DNA from: Candidatus Handelsmanbacteria bacterium
Lineage (GTDB): Bacteria > Latescibacterota > UBA2968 > UBA8231
Direction: 5' to 3'
NCBI GenBank assembly: GCA_016867395.1
Contig: VGJS01000020.1
Coordinates: forward strand, 1 to 62,208
Length of the DNA: 62,208 nt
A program made the translations under genes and the position numbers. Below the pieces are notes generated by a model that did no database searches, was not told the DNA's origin, and was given only the letters and a program-made list of their open reading frames with translations. Positions 50,076 through 59,174 of this stretch are shown one piece after another; the first letter of the stretch is position 1; each line of letters opens with the position of its first letter.

Positions 50076-50650
50076 AAAAGAGCCTTCCCGGCGCCCCGCC
50101 CAAACCCACCAGAGCCGAACTGCTGGCCGCTGTGCACAAGACCGTGCCCGACGTGATCGGACATGGGCTGAAGGTGCTCTTCTGCGGCATCAACCCCGGC
50201 CTGTGGACCGCGGCGACGGGCCACCACTTCGCCCGGCCGGGCAACCGCTTCTGGCCGGCCCTGCACCAGGGCGGTTTCACCCCGCGCCTGCTGGCCCCGC
50301 ACGAGGAACGAGAACTCCTGCAGTGGGGCTACGGGGTGACCAACCTGGTGGCCCGCACCACCGCCCGGGCCGACCAGTTGGCCGAGGAGGAATTCGCCAA
50401 TGGGGGCAAGCTCTTGGCAGCCAAGGTGCGCCGCTATAGGCCGCGGGCGCTGGCCCTGCTGGGCCTGGGAGCCTACCGCACCGCCTTTGGCCGGCCCGGG
50501 GCGGCCGTCGGCCCGCAGGAGGAGCATCTGGGCCAGACCCGGGTGTGGGTAATGCCCAATCCCAGCGGCCTCAACGCCCACTATTCACTGTCGGCCATCG
50601 CCGAACTTTTCGGGGAACTGCGCCGCGCCACCTCAGGAGGGACGAGATGA
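50072..50650 (+). CDS. mug: G/U mismatch-specific uracil DNA glycosylase
   Basis: 192 residues. KVLFCGINPGLWTAATGHHFARPGNRFWPALH is the active-site block of Mug (GINPG with the catalytic Asn) and VMPNPSGLNAHYSL the second conserved loop with the wedge residues. It removes uracil or ethenocytosine opposite G. ATG overlaps the previous stop (ATGA). It is a DNA-repair gene inside a sugar-metabolism run; its partner downstream is again metabolic, so the location looks incidental. Confidence 0.92.
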   Translation: MKKSLPGAPPKPTRAELLAAVHKTVPDVIGHGLKVLFCGINPGLWTAATGHHFARPGNRFWPALHQGGFTPRLLAPHEERELLQWGYGVTNLVARTTARADQLAEEEFANGGKLLAAKVRRYRPRALALLGLGAYRTAFGRPGAAVGPQEEHLGQTRVWVMPNPSGLNAHYSLSAIAELFGELRRATSGGTR

Positions 50651-51318
50651 TCGCCACCGGCAGCAACTACATGATCCGCTCGCAAAACGCCAACCTCATC
50701 TACTGGGAGCAGGGGGTATACCCCGAGTGGGTCCGCTTCAGCGCCATCCGCAGCCTGCCCGGCCAGAAACAGGGGGCCGGGGTCGAGCCGCACTACCACG
50801 ACAACGACGAGGTCTGGCTCTTCCTCAGCGGCAGGGGCGAGGTCTGGCTCGACGGGCAGTCCCATCCCATCACCCCGGGCACCCTCATCTACACCCCGAT
50901 GGGCACGGTGCACCGGTTCCAGATGTTCACCGACTTCGCCAACGTCGCCCTGGTCACCCCGCTGGAAAGGCAGCAGCGGGCAGCCCATCTCGTGGCGGAC
51001 CAGGACGGGCCGCCCCAGCGCACCGTGCCCGGTTTCGTCCTCCCCGGCGCGCGCAACACCGGCCCCTTCGATCCCGGCTCGCGTTGCCCCATGCAGGAGT
51101 TGCGCGAGGTGGGGCTGGGGGCCGGCAGCCAGATCGAGACTGCGACTCTGGGGAAAAACGAGCACTGGATCGTGCTGGAGGGCAGTGTCCAGCTGCAGGT
51201 CGAAGGTGTGGAACTGGAACTAGGTCCCCACGACCTGGCCCTGCTCAAGGCCGGGGCCACCCGCCGGATCGGCTCGGCGGCGGGCGCCCGTTTGGTCGTG
51301 GTCAGAGAGCGGGCCTGA
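50647..51318 (+). CDS. Two-domain cupin protein
   Basis: 223 residues. The first cupin reads HYHDNDEVWLFLSGRGEVWLDGQ (His-x-His and Glu metal ligands), then PGTLIYTPMGTVHRFQ (last His). The second, from about residue 150, reads ELREVGLGAGSQIETATLGKNEHWIVLEGSVQLQVEG, with fewer metal ligands. Likely a sugar-isomerase-like or regulatory cupin. Overlaps mug by four bases (ATGA) and leads into the quinone reductase after one base. Confidence 0.8.
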   Translation: MIATGSNYMIRSQNANLIYWEQGVYPEWVRFSAIRSLPGQKQGAGVEPHYHDNDEVWLFLSGRGEVWLDGQSHPITPGTLIYTPMGTVHRFQMFTDFANVALVTPLERQQRAAHLVADQDGPPQRTVPGFVLPGARNTGPFDPGSRCPMQELREVGLGAGSQIETATLGKNEHWIVLEGSVQLQVEGVELELGPHDLALLKAGATRRIGSAAGARLVVVRERA

Positions 51319-51319
51319 G

Positions 51320-52321
51320 ATGAGGCGGTACCAGCTCGCCGCCGCCGGTGAGGGTTTTGCCCTGGAGTTGCGCCAAGGTCCGACCCCAGAGCCCGGCCCG
51401 GGCCAGGTGCGGGTGCGGGTGCGCGCCTGTTCGCTCAACTATCGCGATCTACTGGTGCGGCAGGGACGGTACGGCAGGCGCACCGAGGGGCTGGTGCCCC
51501 TCTCAGACGGGGCCGGGGAGGTGGAGGCCATCGGCCCCGGCGTGCAGAGGGTGAAACCCGGAGACCGGGTGGCCGGCTGCTTCTTCCAGGGCTGGCCCCA
51601 GGGGCCTTTCACCGCCCCGGTCATGGACACCGCCCTGGGCGGGGCGCGCGACGGGATGCTGGCCGAGCAGGTGGTTCTCGAAGAAGGAGGGGTAATCCTT
51701 CTCCCGCCACACCTCGACTGGGCCGAGGGGGCCTGCCTGCCCTGCGCCGGCCTGACTGCCTGGAATGCCCTGGTGACGCGAGGTGGGCTACAGCCGGGAG
51801 CCACGGTGTTGCTCCAGGGCACCGGCGGGGTCTCTATCTTCGCCCTGCAATTCGCCGTGGCCCTGGACGCCCGGGTCATCCTGCTCTCGGGCAGCGATGC
51901 CAAACTGGAGCGGGGCCGGGCGCTGGGCGCGGCGCAGACCATCAACTACCGCACCATCCCCGATTGGGAGCAGGAGGTTTGGCGGCTCATCGAAAAGCGC
52001 GGGGTCGATCACATCGTCGAGGTGGGCGGGAATCTGGAAAAGTCCCTCAGATGTCTGGCGCCGGGCGGCCACATCGCCCAAGTGGGGGTGCTTGGCGGCG
52101 GCAGCGGGGCCGCCAACCTCTTCCCCCTGGCGATGAAGAACGCCCGCCTCGACGGCATCTACGTGGGCTCCCGCGCCCACTTCGAGGTGATGATCCGTTT
52201 TCTCACTGAGAGACAATTACACCCGGTGATCGACCGGACCTTCCCCTTCGCCCAGGCCACAGAGGCGTATGACCACCTGGCCAGCGGCAGCCACTTCGGC
52301 AAGGTGGTGATCGAAATCTGA
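51320..52321 (+). CDS. Zinc-independent medium-chain NAD(P)H:quinone-type oxidoreductase
   Basis: 333 residues. The GroES-like domain carries YRDLLVRQGRYGR and GAGEVEAIGPGVQRVKPGDRVAG; catalytic zinc ligands are absent. The Rossmann domain has GATVLLQGTGGVSIFALQFA, with GGVSIFA in place of GGVG, and HIVEVGGNLEKSLRCLAPGGHIAQVGVL. It reduces quinones or enals with NADPH. It closes the plus-strand run that began at 43.6 kb. Confidence 0.87.
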   Translation: MRRYQLAAAGEGFALELRQGPTPEPGPGQVRVRVRACSLNYRDLLVRQGRYGRRTEGLVPLSDGAGEVEAIGPGVQRVKPGDRVAGCFFQGWPQGPFTAPVMDTALGGARDGMLAEQVVLEEGGVILLPPHLDWAEGACLPCAGLTAWNALVTRGGLQPGATVLLQGTGGVSIFALQFAVALDARVILLSGSDAKLERGRALGAAQTINYRTIPDWEQEVWRLIEKRGVDHIVEVGGNLEKSLRCLAPGGHIAQVGVLGGGSGAANLFPLAMKNARLDGIYVGSRAHFEVMIRFLTERQLHPVIDRTFPFAQATEAYDHLASGSHFGKVVIEI

Positions 52322-52343
52322 CCACGTCTCTACTGACTCAGTC

Positions 52344-52456
52344 GAGGGGCGGGGAGAGCGGAGCCTCAACGCCCCAAAGTATGGGGCGTTGAAGGGGATG
52401 GGTAGCGGGGCAGGGCTAGCGAGCAGGGCGGCAAGTCCGCGCCTTGAGAAGAGCCG
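52344..52456. repeat. Long intergenic repeat, copy C, with a nested palindrome
   Basis: It shares the GAGAGCGGAG start and the ending GAGCAGGGCGGCAAGTCCGC, GCCTTGAGAAGAGCCG with copies A and B, but between them carries the palindromic element copy 5 (52366-52392), as though a small element had inserted into the larger one. It is followed by palindrome copy 6. The region 52322-52539 has no gene. Confidence 0.65.
52366..52392. repeat. Palindromic element, copy 5
   Basis: TCAACGCCCCA (52366-52376), loop AAGTA, TGGGGCGTTGA (52382-52392), a perfect 11 bp stem. Compared with copy 2, the outermost pair has changed from G-C to T-A on both sides, a compensatory change. The loop differs by one base from ACGTA. 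Confidence 0.8.
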
Positions 52457-52465
52457 GAATGGCAT

Positions 52466-52492
52466 GCCACGCCCCAACGTATGGGGCGTGGC
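52466..52492. repeat. Palindromic element, copy 6
   Basis: GCCACGCCCCA (52466-52476), loop ACGTA, TGGGGCGTGGC (52482-52492), a perfect 11 bp stem. Relative to copies 2 and 5 the third pair has changed from A-T to C-G on both sides, again compensatory. It lies 48 bases before the start of the next operon. Confidence 0.8.
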
Positions 52493-52539
52493 CCCCGACG
52501 CGACAGCACAGGCAACAGCGAAAATCCAAAGAGGCTAGA

Positions 52540-53889
52540 ATGACCGCCGACCCACTCGTGCAGGACCTAGTCGCCGAACTGGCAACCGTGCCGATCATCG
52601 ATGTGCACACCCACCTCGTCGGCCCCAAGCTCGGTGCACGCGGCCTGCACGACATCCTGCTCTACCACATGGCCGTCAGCGACCTGTATGCCGCCGGCTG
52701 CCCCAGCGGCCGGCGCCTCACCGAGTACCCCGGCTGGCCCAGTCGCGAGGAAGCCCACCAGCGCCTGCGAGAAGCCCTGCCCTATCTCCGGTACGTGCAG
52801 AACACCAGCACCTCCTGGGGTACCCGCACCATCCTCGCCGATCTCTACGACTGGCGCGAGCCCGTCACCGAGAGCAACTGGGAGACGTTGGATAGTCTGA
52901 TCTGCGAACGGGCCGACGATGTGGCCTGGCACCACCAGATCCTCCGCCGGCTCAACGTCCGCCGGGTGGGCGCCGAATGGGCCCGCCGCGAAGGGGGCGA
53001 GGGGGACAGCGTCCTCCAGTACGCCCTCGAATGGGGCTTCTTCACCCGCTGCCAGTGGGGCGAGTACGACACCGCCTTGTACGAACTGGAGAAGTGCTGG
53101 GGCAATAAGCCCGGCAGCCCCTCGCCCATCGGCGCGGGCAAGCGGCCCACCCCCGAACGCCAGATCAAGTCCCTCGCCGACGTGCACGCCGCCATCGACC
53201 ACTACGTCGCCCAGTTCCCGCCCCAGGTGCTGGCCACCGCCACCCACCTGTCCATCGACCTGGACCTGACCCCGGTGGACGAGGCACAGATGGAGGCGGC
53301 GCTGAAAAACCGCGCCCAGGCCGGCCCGCGCGAGCGCGACGTGTACGCCACCTACATCAACGAGCATTACCTGAGTGCCCTGGCCAAGCGCCGCCCGGAC
53401 GTGATCTTCCAGTTCAGCTTCGGCGCCGAGCCCCTGCCCCACGAGACCGGCAGCCGCCTGGACCAGCGCAGCATCCGCCAGTTGGGCGAACTGGTCTCCC
53501 GCCATCCGGGGCTGCGCTTTCAGAGCCTGCTTTCCAGCCAGCACGGCCACCAGTCCCTCTGCACCCTGGCCCGCCAACTGCCCAACCTCTCCCTGGCCGG
53601 GTACTGGTGGCACAACTTCTTCCCCAGCATCATCCGCAAGACCATGGCCGAAAGGCTGGAGATGCTGCCCCTCAACCAACACGTGGGCTTCTTCTCCGAC
53701 GCCTACTGCGTGGAGTGGGTGTACGGCAAGACCGCTATCGTGCGCCGCTGCCTGGCCCAGGTGCTGGCCGAGCAGATCCGCCAGGGTTGGTACACGCGTC
53801 AGCAGGCCCTCGACATCGCCCGGGCCGTGCTCTTCGAGACCCCGCAGCAACTGCTGGGCTTCAGCCCCTCGCCCCTGCTCAGCGCATGA
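52540..53889 (+). CDS. Uronate-isomerase-like amidohydrolase
   Basis: 449 residues. IIDVHTHLVGPKLGARGLHDIL has the HxH metal motif of the amidohydrolase superfamily, and RYVQNTSTSWGTRTILADLYDW, then QFSFGAEPLPHETGSR and LAGYWWHNFFPSIIRK resemble uronate isomerase-type enzymes, though it is shorter than UxaC and the similarity is distant. It should isomerise an aldose acid to a ketose acid or hydrolyse a lactone. ATG at 52540 follows GAGG. First gene of an operon in which the next five junctions are overlaps or short gaps. Confidence 0.7.
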   Translation: MTADPLVQDLVAELATVPIIDVHTHLVGPKLGARGLHDILLYHMAVSDLYAAGCPSGRRLTEYPGWPSREEAHQRLREALPYLRYVQNTSTSWGTRTILADLYDWREPVTESNWETLDSLICERADDVAWHHQILRRLNVRRVGAEWARREGGEGDSVLQYALEWGFFTRCQWGEYDTALYELEKCWGNKPGSPSPIGAGKRPTPERQIKSLADVHAAIDHYVAQFPPQVLATATHLSIDLDLTPVDEAQMEAALKNRAQAGPRERDVYATYINEHYLSALAKRRPDVIFQFSFGAEPLPHETGSRLDQRSIRQLGELVSRHPGLRFQSLLSSQHGHQSLCTLARQLPNLSLAGYWWHNFFPSIIRKTMAERLEMLPLNQHVGFFSDAYCVEWVYGKTAIVRRCLAQVLAEQIRQGWYTRQQALDIARAVLFETPQQLLGFSPSPLLSA

Positions 53890-55829
53890 GGCAGGCATTG
53901 GCGCTGGTGTCGTGCCTGTGCGCGCTCCCGGTCCAGGCCGGGGAAGTACCTTTCAGCCGCGGGGTCAACCTGACCGGACTGCTGCAGGCCGCCAGTGTGC
54001 GCCAAGTACAGCTGAGCGCCTCTACCCAGCAGGATCTGGCCCAGATCAGGCGCCTGGGTTTCGACGTGGTCCGCCTGCCCATTAACCTGCACGCCATGAC
54101 CAGCGGCCCCCCGGACTACCGCATCGATCCGCTGCTCTTCTTTTTTCTCGACCAGATCGCCGATTGGGCGGAGGCGGAAGATCTGCAGCTCATTCTGGAC
54201 GACCACAGCGCCATGTCGCCTGCCCTCGACCAGATCCTCGTCCCGGTGTGGGAACAACTGGCCGCCCATTTCAGCGCTAGGCCGGCCGGCCTGTACTACG
54301 AGGTATTCAACGAGCCGCACGATATCCCCGACCAAACGTGGGGACAGCTCCAGGGACAGGTGGTGGAAGCCATCCGCGCCCACGACCAGCTACATTCCAT
54401 CATCGTCGGCCCCGCCGACTGGAACAGCGTTCGCAAGCTGAGCCTCCTGCCCCAATACGCGGACCGCAACCTGATCTACACCTTCCACTTCTACGAGCCG
54501 TTTCTCTTCACCCACCAGGGGGCCACCTGGACACAGCCCTCCATGCTGGCGCTGGCCGGGGTGCCCTTTCCCGCCGGTGCCGCGCCCTTGCCCCTCCTGC
54601 CGGCCCAGCTGAAGGGCACCTGGATACAGGGTGCGCTGGCCAACTACCGCGCCGAGGGCACGGTGGCCAAGGTTGAGGAGCTGCTCGACATCGCCGCCGC
54701 CTTCAAAGCCCAGCGCCAGGTGCCACTCTTCTGCGGGGAACTGGGGGTGTACATCCCCAACAGCGATCCGGATCAGCGGGCCTTTTGGTACCAGACCGTG
54801 CGCCAGCACCTCGAAGCACGGGGCATCCCCTGGGCCACCTGGGATTACCGGGGCGGGTTCGGGCTCTTTGAGCCGGGCACTGCCGGGCTCTTCGACTACG
54901 ACCTGAACCTCCCTCTGCTGGCAGCCCTGGGCCTGGGGCAGCCACAGCAGCGAGACTTTGTCTTGCAGCCCGAGCAGGCGGGGTTCGATCTTTACCGAGA
55001 CCTGCTCGGCGACCAACTCTCAGAATCCAGCTGGATAGGCCCTGGCCAGGTGGACTACTATGCGGAGGAGGACCCGGCTGAAGGCTCGCGCTGCATCCAC
55101 TGGACTGGGGTGGACCGGTATCAGTTCATCGGCCTGGACTTCAGGCCGGCCCGGGATCTGTCGCTGCTGGTGGACCAGGGATACGCCCTCGACCTGTGGG
55201 TGCGCGGCGACACCCCGGGCAAGGCCTTCGATATCCGCCTGATCGATACCGACACCGCGGACCCAGAGGACCACCCCTGGCGGTTGCGGGCGGTCATCGA
55301 CGAATCCCTGGTTGCCTGGGACGGGCAGTGGCACCACTTGCATCTCCCGCTGCGGGACTTTCGCGAACACGGTGCCTGGGAGGGGGAGTGGTTCGATCCC
55401 CAGGGCCTCTTTGATTGGAGAGCGATGGGCCGGATGGAGATCGCCGCCGAGTACCACGATCTCAGAGGGGTGAATTTCTGGCTCGACGAGCTGCGGGTGG
55501 TGCCAGAGATGCCCACGGCCGTGGCGCTGGAGGACCTGGACACCCGACCCAGAGCAGTGGCGCTGGAGCAGAACTACCCCAACCCCTTTAATGCCCAGAC
55601 CGCCATTCCCTATGCCCTGCCCGAGGACAGCACTGTGGAGCTCCGCATCTACGACACTGCCGGCCAGCTGATCCGCACCCTGGGAGAGGGGGCACAGCCG
55701 GCAGGGAGGCATCTGGCCTGGTGGGATGGGACGAACCAGCGCGGCGAGCCGGCCGCCAGCGGGGTCTATCTGTGTGTCTTGAGATCGGCAGAGGTGATTG
55801 ACCAAAGGAAGATGGTGTTGCTCCGATGA
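53886..55829 (+). CDS. Secreted GH5-family glycosidase with FlgD-like sorting domain
   Basis: 647 residues. Signal peptide MRQALALVSCLCALPVQA, likely cleaved before GEVPFS. GH5 barrel: RRLGFDVVRLPINLH, the acid/base Glu143 in YYEVFNEPHD, YTFHFYEPFLFTHQG, and the nucleophile Glu285 in FCGELGVY. Residues about 375-555 form a beta-sandwich domain, and the end VALEQNYPNPFNAQTAIPY with SGVYLCVLR is the FlgD_ig / T9SS-type C-terminal domain. It would hydrolyse beta-glucans or mannans outside the cell. The ATG overlaps the previous stop (ATGA), and its stop overlaps the RuBisCO-like gene, so extracellular degradation is tied to the downstream pathway. Confidence 0.88.
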   Translation: MRQALALVSCLCALPVQAGEVPFSRGVNLTGLLQAASVRQVQLSASTQQDLAQIRRLGFDVVRLPINLHAMTSGPPDYRIDPLLFFFLDQIADWAEAEDLQLILDDHSAMSPALDQILVPVWEQLAAHFSARPAGLYYEVFNEPHDIPDQTWGQLQGQVVEAIRAHDQLHSIIVGPADWNSVRKLSLLPQYADRNLIYTFHFYEPFLFTHQGATWTQPSMLALAGVPFPAGAAPLPLLPAQLKGTWIQGALANYRAEGTVAKVEELLDIAAAFKAQRQVPLFCGELGVYIPNSDPDQRAFWYQTVRQHLEARGIPWATWDYRGGFGLFEPGTAGLFDYDLNLPLLAALGLGQPQQRDFVLQPEQAGFDLYRDLLGDQLSESSWIGPGQVDYYAEEDPAEGSRCIHWTGVDRYQFIGLDFRPARDLSLLVDQGYALDLWVRGDTPGKAFDIRLIDTDTADPEDHPWRLRAVIDESLVAWDGQWHHLHLPLRDFREHGAWEGEWFDPQGLFDWRAMGRMEIAAEYHDLRGVNFWLDELRVVPEMPTAVALEDLDTRPRAVALEQNYPNPFNAQTAIPYALPEDSTVELRIYDTAGQLIRTLGEGAQPAGRHLAWWDGTNQRGEPAASGVYLCVLRSAEVIDQRKMVLLR

Positions 55830-57256
55830 CAGGAACCCCGGCACTGGATACGGCGACCCTCGAACTCTTCTGGCATGACGGCGATGCGCGCGAGGTGCGC
55901 CTGCGCCAGGTGATCAGCGAACGCCTGGCCCTGCAACCGCCCCCCGCGCGCGAGGACGCGGTGGTGGCCACCTACTTCATGGCCCTGCGCAGCACGAGGC
56001 TCGAAAAGGCGGTGGCCGAGATCGCCTACCACGCCACCTCAGGCATCAAGAACGCCCCCGCCGGCTCGCTCCTGGCCCGGTGTACGGCGCAGCCGGCCGG
56101 AGTGGACCTCTTCGACAGTACCGGCCGGCTGGGCCTCCTGCACGTGGCCTTCCCGCTCAAGATGATGCTGCAGCCCGACGGGCACCTGACCTCTTGCGAC
56201 CTCTTGCACACCGCCGCGGCGGCCATCCTCTTCGACGTGTACGAGAACCAGGACTCGCGCCTGCTCGCCCTGCAGATCCCCGAGGCCGTGCTGCGCACCT
56301 TCCCCGGGCCGGCCCACGGCCCCAAGGGTTTCCGCCGCCTCTGCGACCTGCCCCCCGGCGAGCCGGCCTTTGGCACCATCCTCAAGCCCACTGCCGGCCT
56401 CACCGCCGAGGAGGTGGGAAAACTCACCGGGGAGGCGGCCGCCTCCCCGCTCTTGTCCTTTATCAAGGAGGACGAGGACCTCTACCCCAATCTCGCCTAC
56501 GCCCCCATGGGAGAGCGCACCCGCCTGGCCGTGGAGGCCATCCGCCGGGCAGCCGACCAGCGCGGGGGCCGCGGCCTGGTCTTTCTGCCCCACGTCAGCG
56601 GCACCCCCGGCGAGATCCTCGCCACCGTGGAAGCGGCCCTGGAGGCCGGGGCCGAGGGGGTGATGTTCAGCGAGAGCTTTGCCGGGGGGACGGTGCGGAT
56701 GGTGCGCGAGGCTTTCCGGATGCAGCCGCCCCTGATCTACGGCCACAACGCCGGCATCGGGGTGAAGACCCGGGCTATCTGGCGCGAGGCCATCGACCTG
56801 CTGGCCCGCCTCGACGGCATCGACTTCCGCCAGACTGCGCCCGTGCGACCCGGCACGCCTTTCTTGAAACCCTACGGCCAGGAGTGGAGCGCCTCGGAGG
56901 AGATCCTCTCCCGGCCCCTGCCCGGCATCGCCCCCGCCGTGCTGGTGCGGGCCGGCGCCCTGGACCAGGGCAATATCGGCCTTAACCTGGCCGAGGCCGA
57001 AGCGCGGGGACTCGGCGACGGGGTGATGTTCCTGGCCGGCTCGGCCATCAACTCGATCAAGAACGCGCAGGGGAAGTACGACCCGGCCCTGGGCGCCCGG
57101 GCCATGCAGCAGGCCATCGAGGTGCATCGCGCCGGCACCTTGCGCGAGGTGAAAGCCGAGGAGCACCTGCGCGAGTTGGTGGCCCTGGCCGAGCGCGAAA
57201 AACTCGCCGAGTTGCGCGAGGCCCTGCGCCAGCGCTACCCCCAGAAGGCCGCATGA
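55826..57256 (+). CDS. RuBisCO-like protein (form IV)
   Basis: 476 residues with the RuBisCO large-subunit fold. The barrel has FGTILKPTAGLT (Lys187, equivalent to Lys175), LSFIKEDEDLYP (Lys214, the carbamylation lysine 201, then Asp216 and Glu217), and YGHNAGIG (His307, spacing 93 from Lys214 as in true RuBisCO His294). Lys177 is replaced by Thr, and no GKLEG-type loop 6 is seen; the region reads PVRPGTPFLKPYG. So the metal site is kept but carboxylase-specific residues are not, the pattern of form IV proteins that enolise or transcarboxylate other phosphorylated sugar derivatives. It is coupled by ATGA to the GH5 gene and to the Gfo/Idh gene. Confidence 0.87.
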   Translation: MTGTPALDTATLELFWHDGDAREVRLRQVISERLALQPPPAREDAVVATYFMALRSTRLEKAVAEIAYHATSGIKNAPAGSLLARCTAQPAGVDLFDSTGRLGLLHVAFPLKMMLQPDGHLTSCDLLHTAAAAILFDVYENQDSRLLALQIPEAVLRTFPGPAHGPKGFRRLCDLPPGEPAFGTILKPTAGLTAEEVGKLTGEAAASPLLSFIKEDEDLYPNLAYAPMGERTRLAVEAIRRAADQRGGRGLVFLPHVSGTPGEILATVEAALEAGAEGVMFSESFAGGTVRMVREAFRMQPPLIYGHNAGIGVKTRAIWREAIDLLARLDGIDFRQTAPVRPGTPFLKPYGQEWSASEEILSRPLPGIAPAVLVRAGALDQGNIGLNLAEAEARGLGDGVMFLAGSAINSIKNAQGKYDPALGARAMQQAIEVHRAGTLREVKAEEHLRELVALAEREKLAELREALRQRYPQKAA

Positions 57257-58326
57257 ACAAAGAGTCGCGCCTGCTGCGGGTGGGGGTGCTGGGCTGCGGC
57301 CCCATCGCCCAGTTCGCCCATTTCGACGCCTGCCGCAAGGCCCGCAACGCCGAGCTGTACGCCATCTGCGACGTGGCCGGGGACCTGGTGGCCCGCATGG
57401 CCGCCGTACACCAGCCGCGCCGCACCTACCTGCGCTACGAGGAGATGCTGGCCGATCCCGACCTCGACGCGGTGATCGTCGCCACCTCCGACCCCTTTCA
57501 CGTCTCGCTCTCGCGGCAGGCCCTCTCAGCCGGCAAACATGTGCTGGTGGAGAAGCCCCTGGGCGTCAACGTGGAGGAGTGCGAGGGCCTGGCCGAGTGC
57601 GCCCGCAGCGCCGGCAGGGTGTTGCAGGTGGGCAACATGAAGCGCTTCGACCCCGGCATCGTCTTCGCCCACCGCTTCATCCGCGAGGAGATAGGGCAGC
57701 TGCTGGCCCTCAAGGCCTGGTACTGCGACTCCACCTATCGCTACACCATGACCGACAACCTCCAACCCCTGCCCGAACGCAGCCAGGGCAGCCGAAAACC
57801 CGAGGGGGATCCCAAGCAGGATAAGGAGCGTTACTTCCTCCTCACCCACGGCTCGCACCTGGTGGACAACGCCCGCTTCCTGGGCGGGCCGCTGCGGGCG
57901 GTGCGCGCCCGGCTGGCCCGGAAATTCGGCGCCTACTGCTGGTTCGTGGAGGTGGACTTCATCGACGGCAGCCTGGGCCAGCTCGATTTGACTATTGCGG
58001 TGCGCATGGATTTCCACGAAGGTTTCCAGGTCTACGGCGAACATGGCAGTGTGCTGGGCCGGACCTATCTGCCCTGGTTCTTCAAGTCCAGCGACGTGGA
58101 GTGTTTCTCTGTCAGGGATGGCCAGTACCATCGGCCGCTGGGCGCTGACGCCCATTTCTACAAGCTCCAGGTGGAAGGCTGGGCCGAGACGGTACTAAAC
58201 GGCCCGCCGCTGCAGGGAGCGGGGGTGGAGGATGGGGTGGAGGCAGTGCGGGCCATGGCGGCCATCGCCCGCTCGGTGCAAAGCGGTGACTGGGTGCAAC
58301 TAGCCGATGTGAAGGGAGGCGTGTGA
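57253..58326 (+). CDS. Gfo/Idh/MocA-family oxidoreductase
   Basis: 357 residues. LLRVGVLGCGPIAQFAHFDAC is the NAD(P)-binding GxGxxA start, AGKHVLVEKPLGVNVEECEGL the EKP motif with catalytic Lys, and QVGNMKRFDPGIVFAHRFI the next conserved turn. The C-terminal domain carries FLLTHGSHLVDNARFLGG with the catalytic His-type region. It oxidises or reduces a sugar or sugar acid at a carbonyl. ATGA overlap with the RuBisCO-like gene; its stop overlaps the next ATG (TGATG). Confidence 0.9.
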   Translation: MNKESRLLRVGVLGCGPIAQFAHFDACRKARNAELYAICDVAGDLVARMAAVHQPRRTYLRYEEMLADPDLDAVIVATSDPFHVSLSRQALSAGKHVLVEKPLGVNVEECEGLAECARSAGRVLQVGNMKRFDPGIVFAHRFIREEIGQLLALKAWYCDSTYRYTMTDNLQPLPERSQGSRKPEGDPKQDKERYFLLTHGSHLVDNARFLGGPLRAVRARLARKFGAYCWFVEVDFIDGSLGQLDLTIAVRMDFHEGFQVYGEHGSVLGRTYLPWFFKSSDVECFSVRDGQYHRPLGADAHFYKLQVEGWAETVLNGPPLQGAGVEDGVEAVRAMAAIARSVQSGDWVQLADVKGGV

Positions 58327-59156
58327 TGAAAATAGGGACCTTCTCCAAGATCTTCGCCCGGCCCCGCCTCGAACAGGCCCTCGACGCCCTGAGCGGGGCC
58401 GGCCTGGAGAGCGCGCAGTTCAACTTCGAGAGCGCCGGGCTGCCGGCCATGCCCGACGAACTCGATCCGAGCCTGTGCCGCCACATCCGCCTGCAATTCG
58501 CCAAGCGCAACCTCGAACTGGCCGCCCTCTCTGGCACCTACAATATGGCCCACCCCGACCCGTCCGAGCGACAGTTGGGCCTGAGCCGGCTGCGGGTGAT
58601 GATCGCCGCCTGCAAGGAGCTAGACACCGAGATCATCACCCTGTGTACCGGTACCCGCGATCCGGGTTACATGTGGCGCACCCATCCCGACAACAGCACC
58701 CACGAGGCGTGGACCGACCTGGTCGGCTCCCTGGAGCAGGCCCTGCCCATTGCCCAGGAGCACCAGGTAACACTGGCCTTTGAGCCGGAGATCTCAAACG
58801 TGGTGGACTCGCCGACCAAGGCCCGCCGTCTCATCGACGAAATGGGCTCGCCCTGGCTGAAGGTGTGTATGGACGGGGCCAATATCTTCCCCACGGATAC
58901 CCTGGGGCGGATGGGGGAGATCCTGCGCCACGCCTTCGACCTCCTGGGCGGGGACATCGCCCTGGCCCATGCCAAGGACTTGGTGACCGACGGAGAGGCG
59001 GGCAACAAGCCCGCCGGCAAGGGTGTGCTCGATTACGGGCTCTATCTCGGACTATTGCAGCAGGCCGGGTTCGCCGGCTCGCTGATCCTCCACAGCCTCG
59101 CGGAAGAAGAAATGCCCTTCTCCCTCGGGTTCGTGCGGGGTGAGATGAAAACCTGA
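58326..59156 (+). CDS. Xylose-isomerase-like TIM-barrel protein
   Basis: 276 residues. KIGTFSKIFARPRLEQALDAL starts the barrel; GLESAQFNFES, ALSGTYNMAHPDPSERQLGL, TLCTGTRDPGYMWRTHPDN, VTLAFEPEISNVVDSP (metal Glu), WLKVCMDGANIFP (Asp) and ALAHAKDLVTDG (His) follow. Members isomerise sugars or decarboxylate keto-sugar acids. The TGATG overlap links it to the Gfo/Idh gene. Confidence 0.85.
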   Translation: MKIGTFSKIFARPRLEQALDALSGAGLESAQFNFESAGLPAMPDELDPSLCRHIRLQFAKRNLELAALSGTYNMAHPDPSERQLGLSRLRVMIAACKELDTEIITLCTGTRDPGYMWRTHPDNSTHEAWTDLVGSLEQALPIAQEHQVTLAFEPEISNVVDSPTKARRLIDEMGSPWLKVCMDGANIFPTDTLGRMGEILRHAFDLLGGDIALAHAKDLVTDGEAGNKPAGKGVLDYGLYLGLLQQAGFAGSLILHSLAEEEMPFSLGFVRGEMKT

Positions 59157-59174
59157 GGGAAGGAGGACTCGCTC

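Noticed and set aside
53607..53885. Upstream extension of the GH5 gene by 93 codons
   Set aside because: It overlaps the amidohydrolase in another frame; the ATG at 53886 begins a normal signal peptide.
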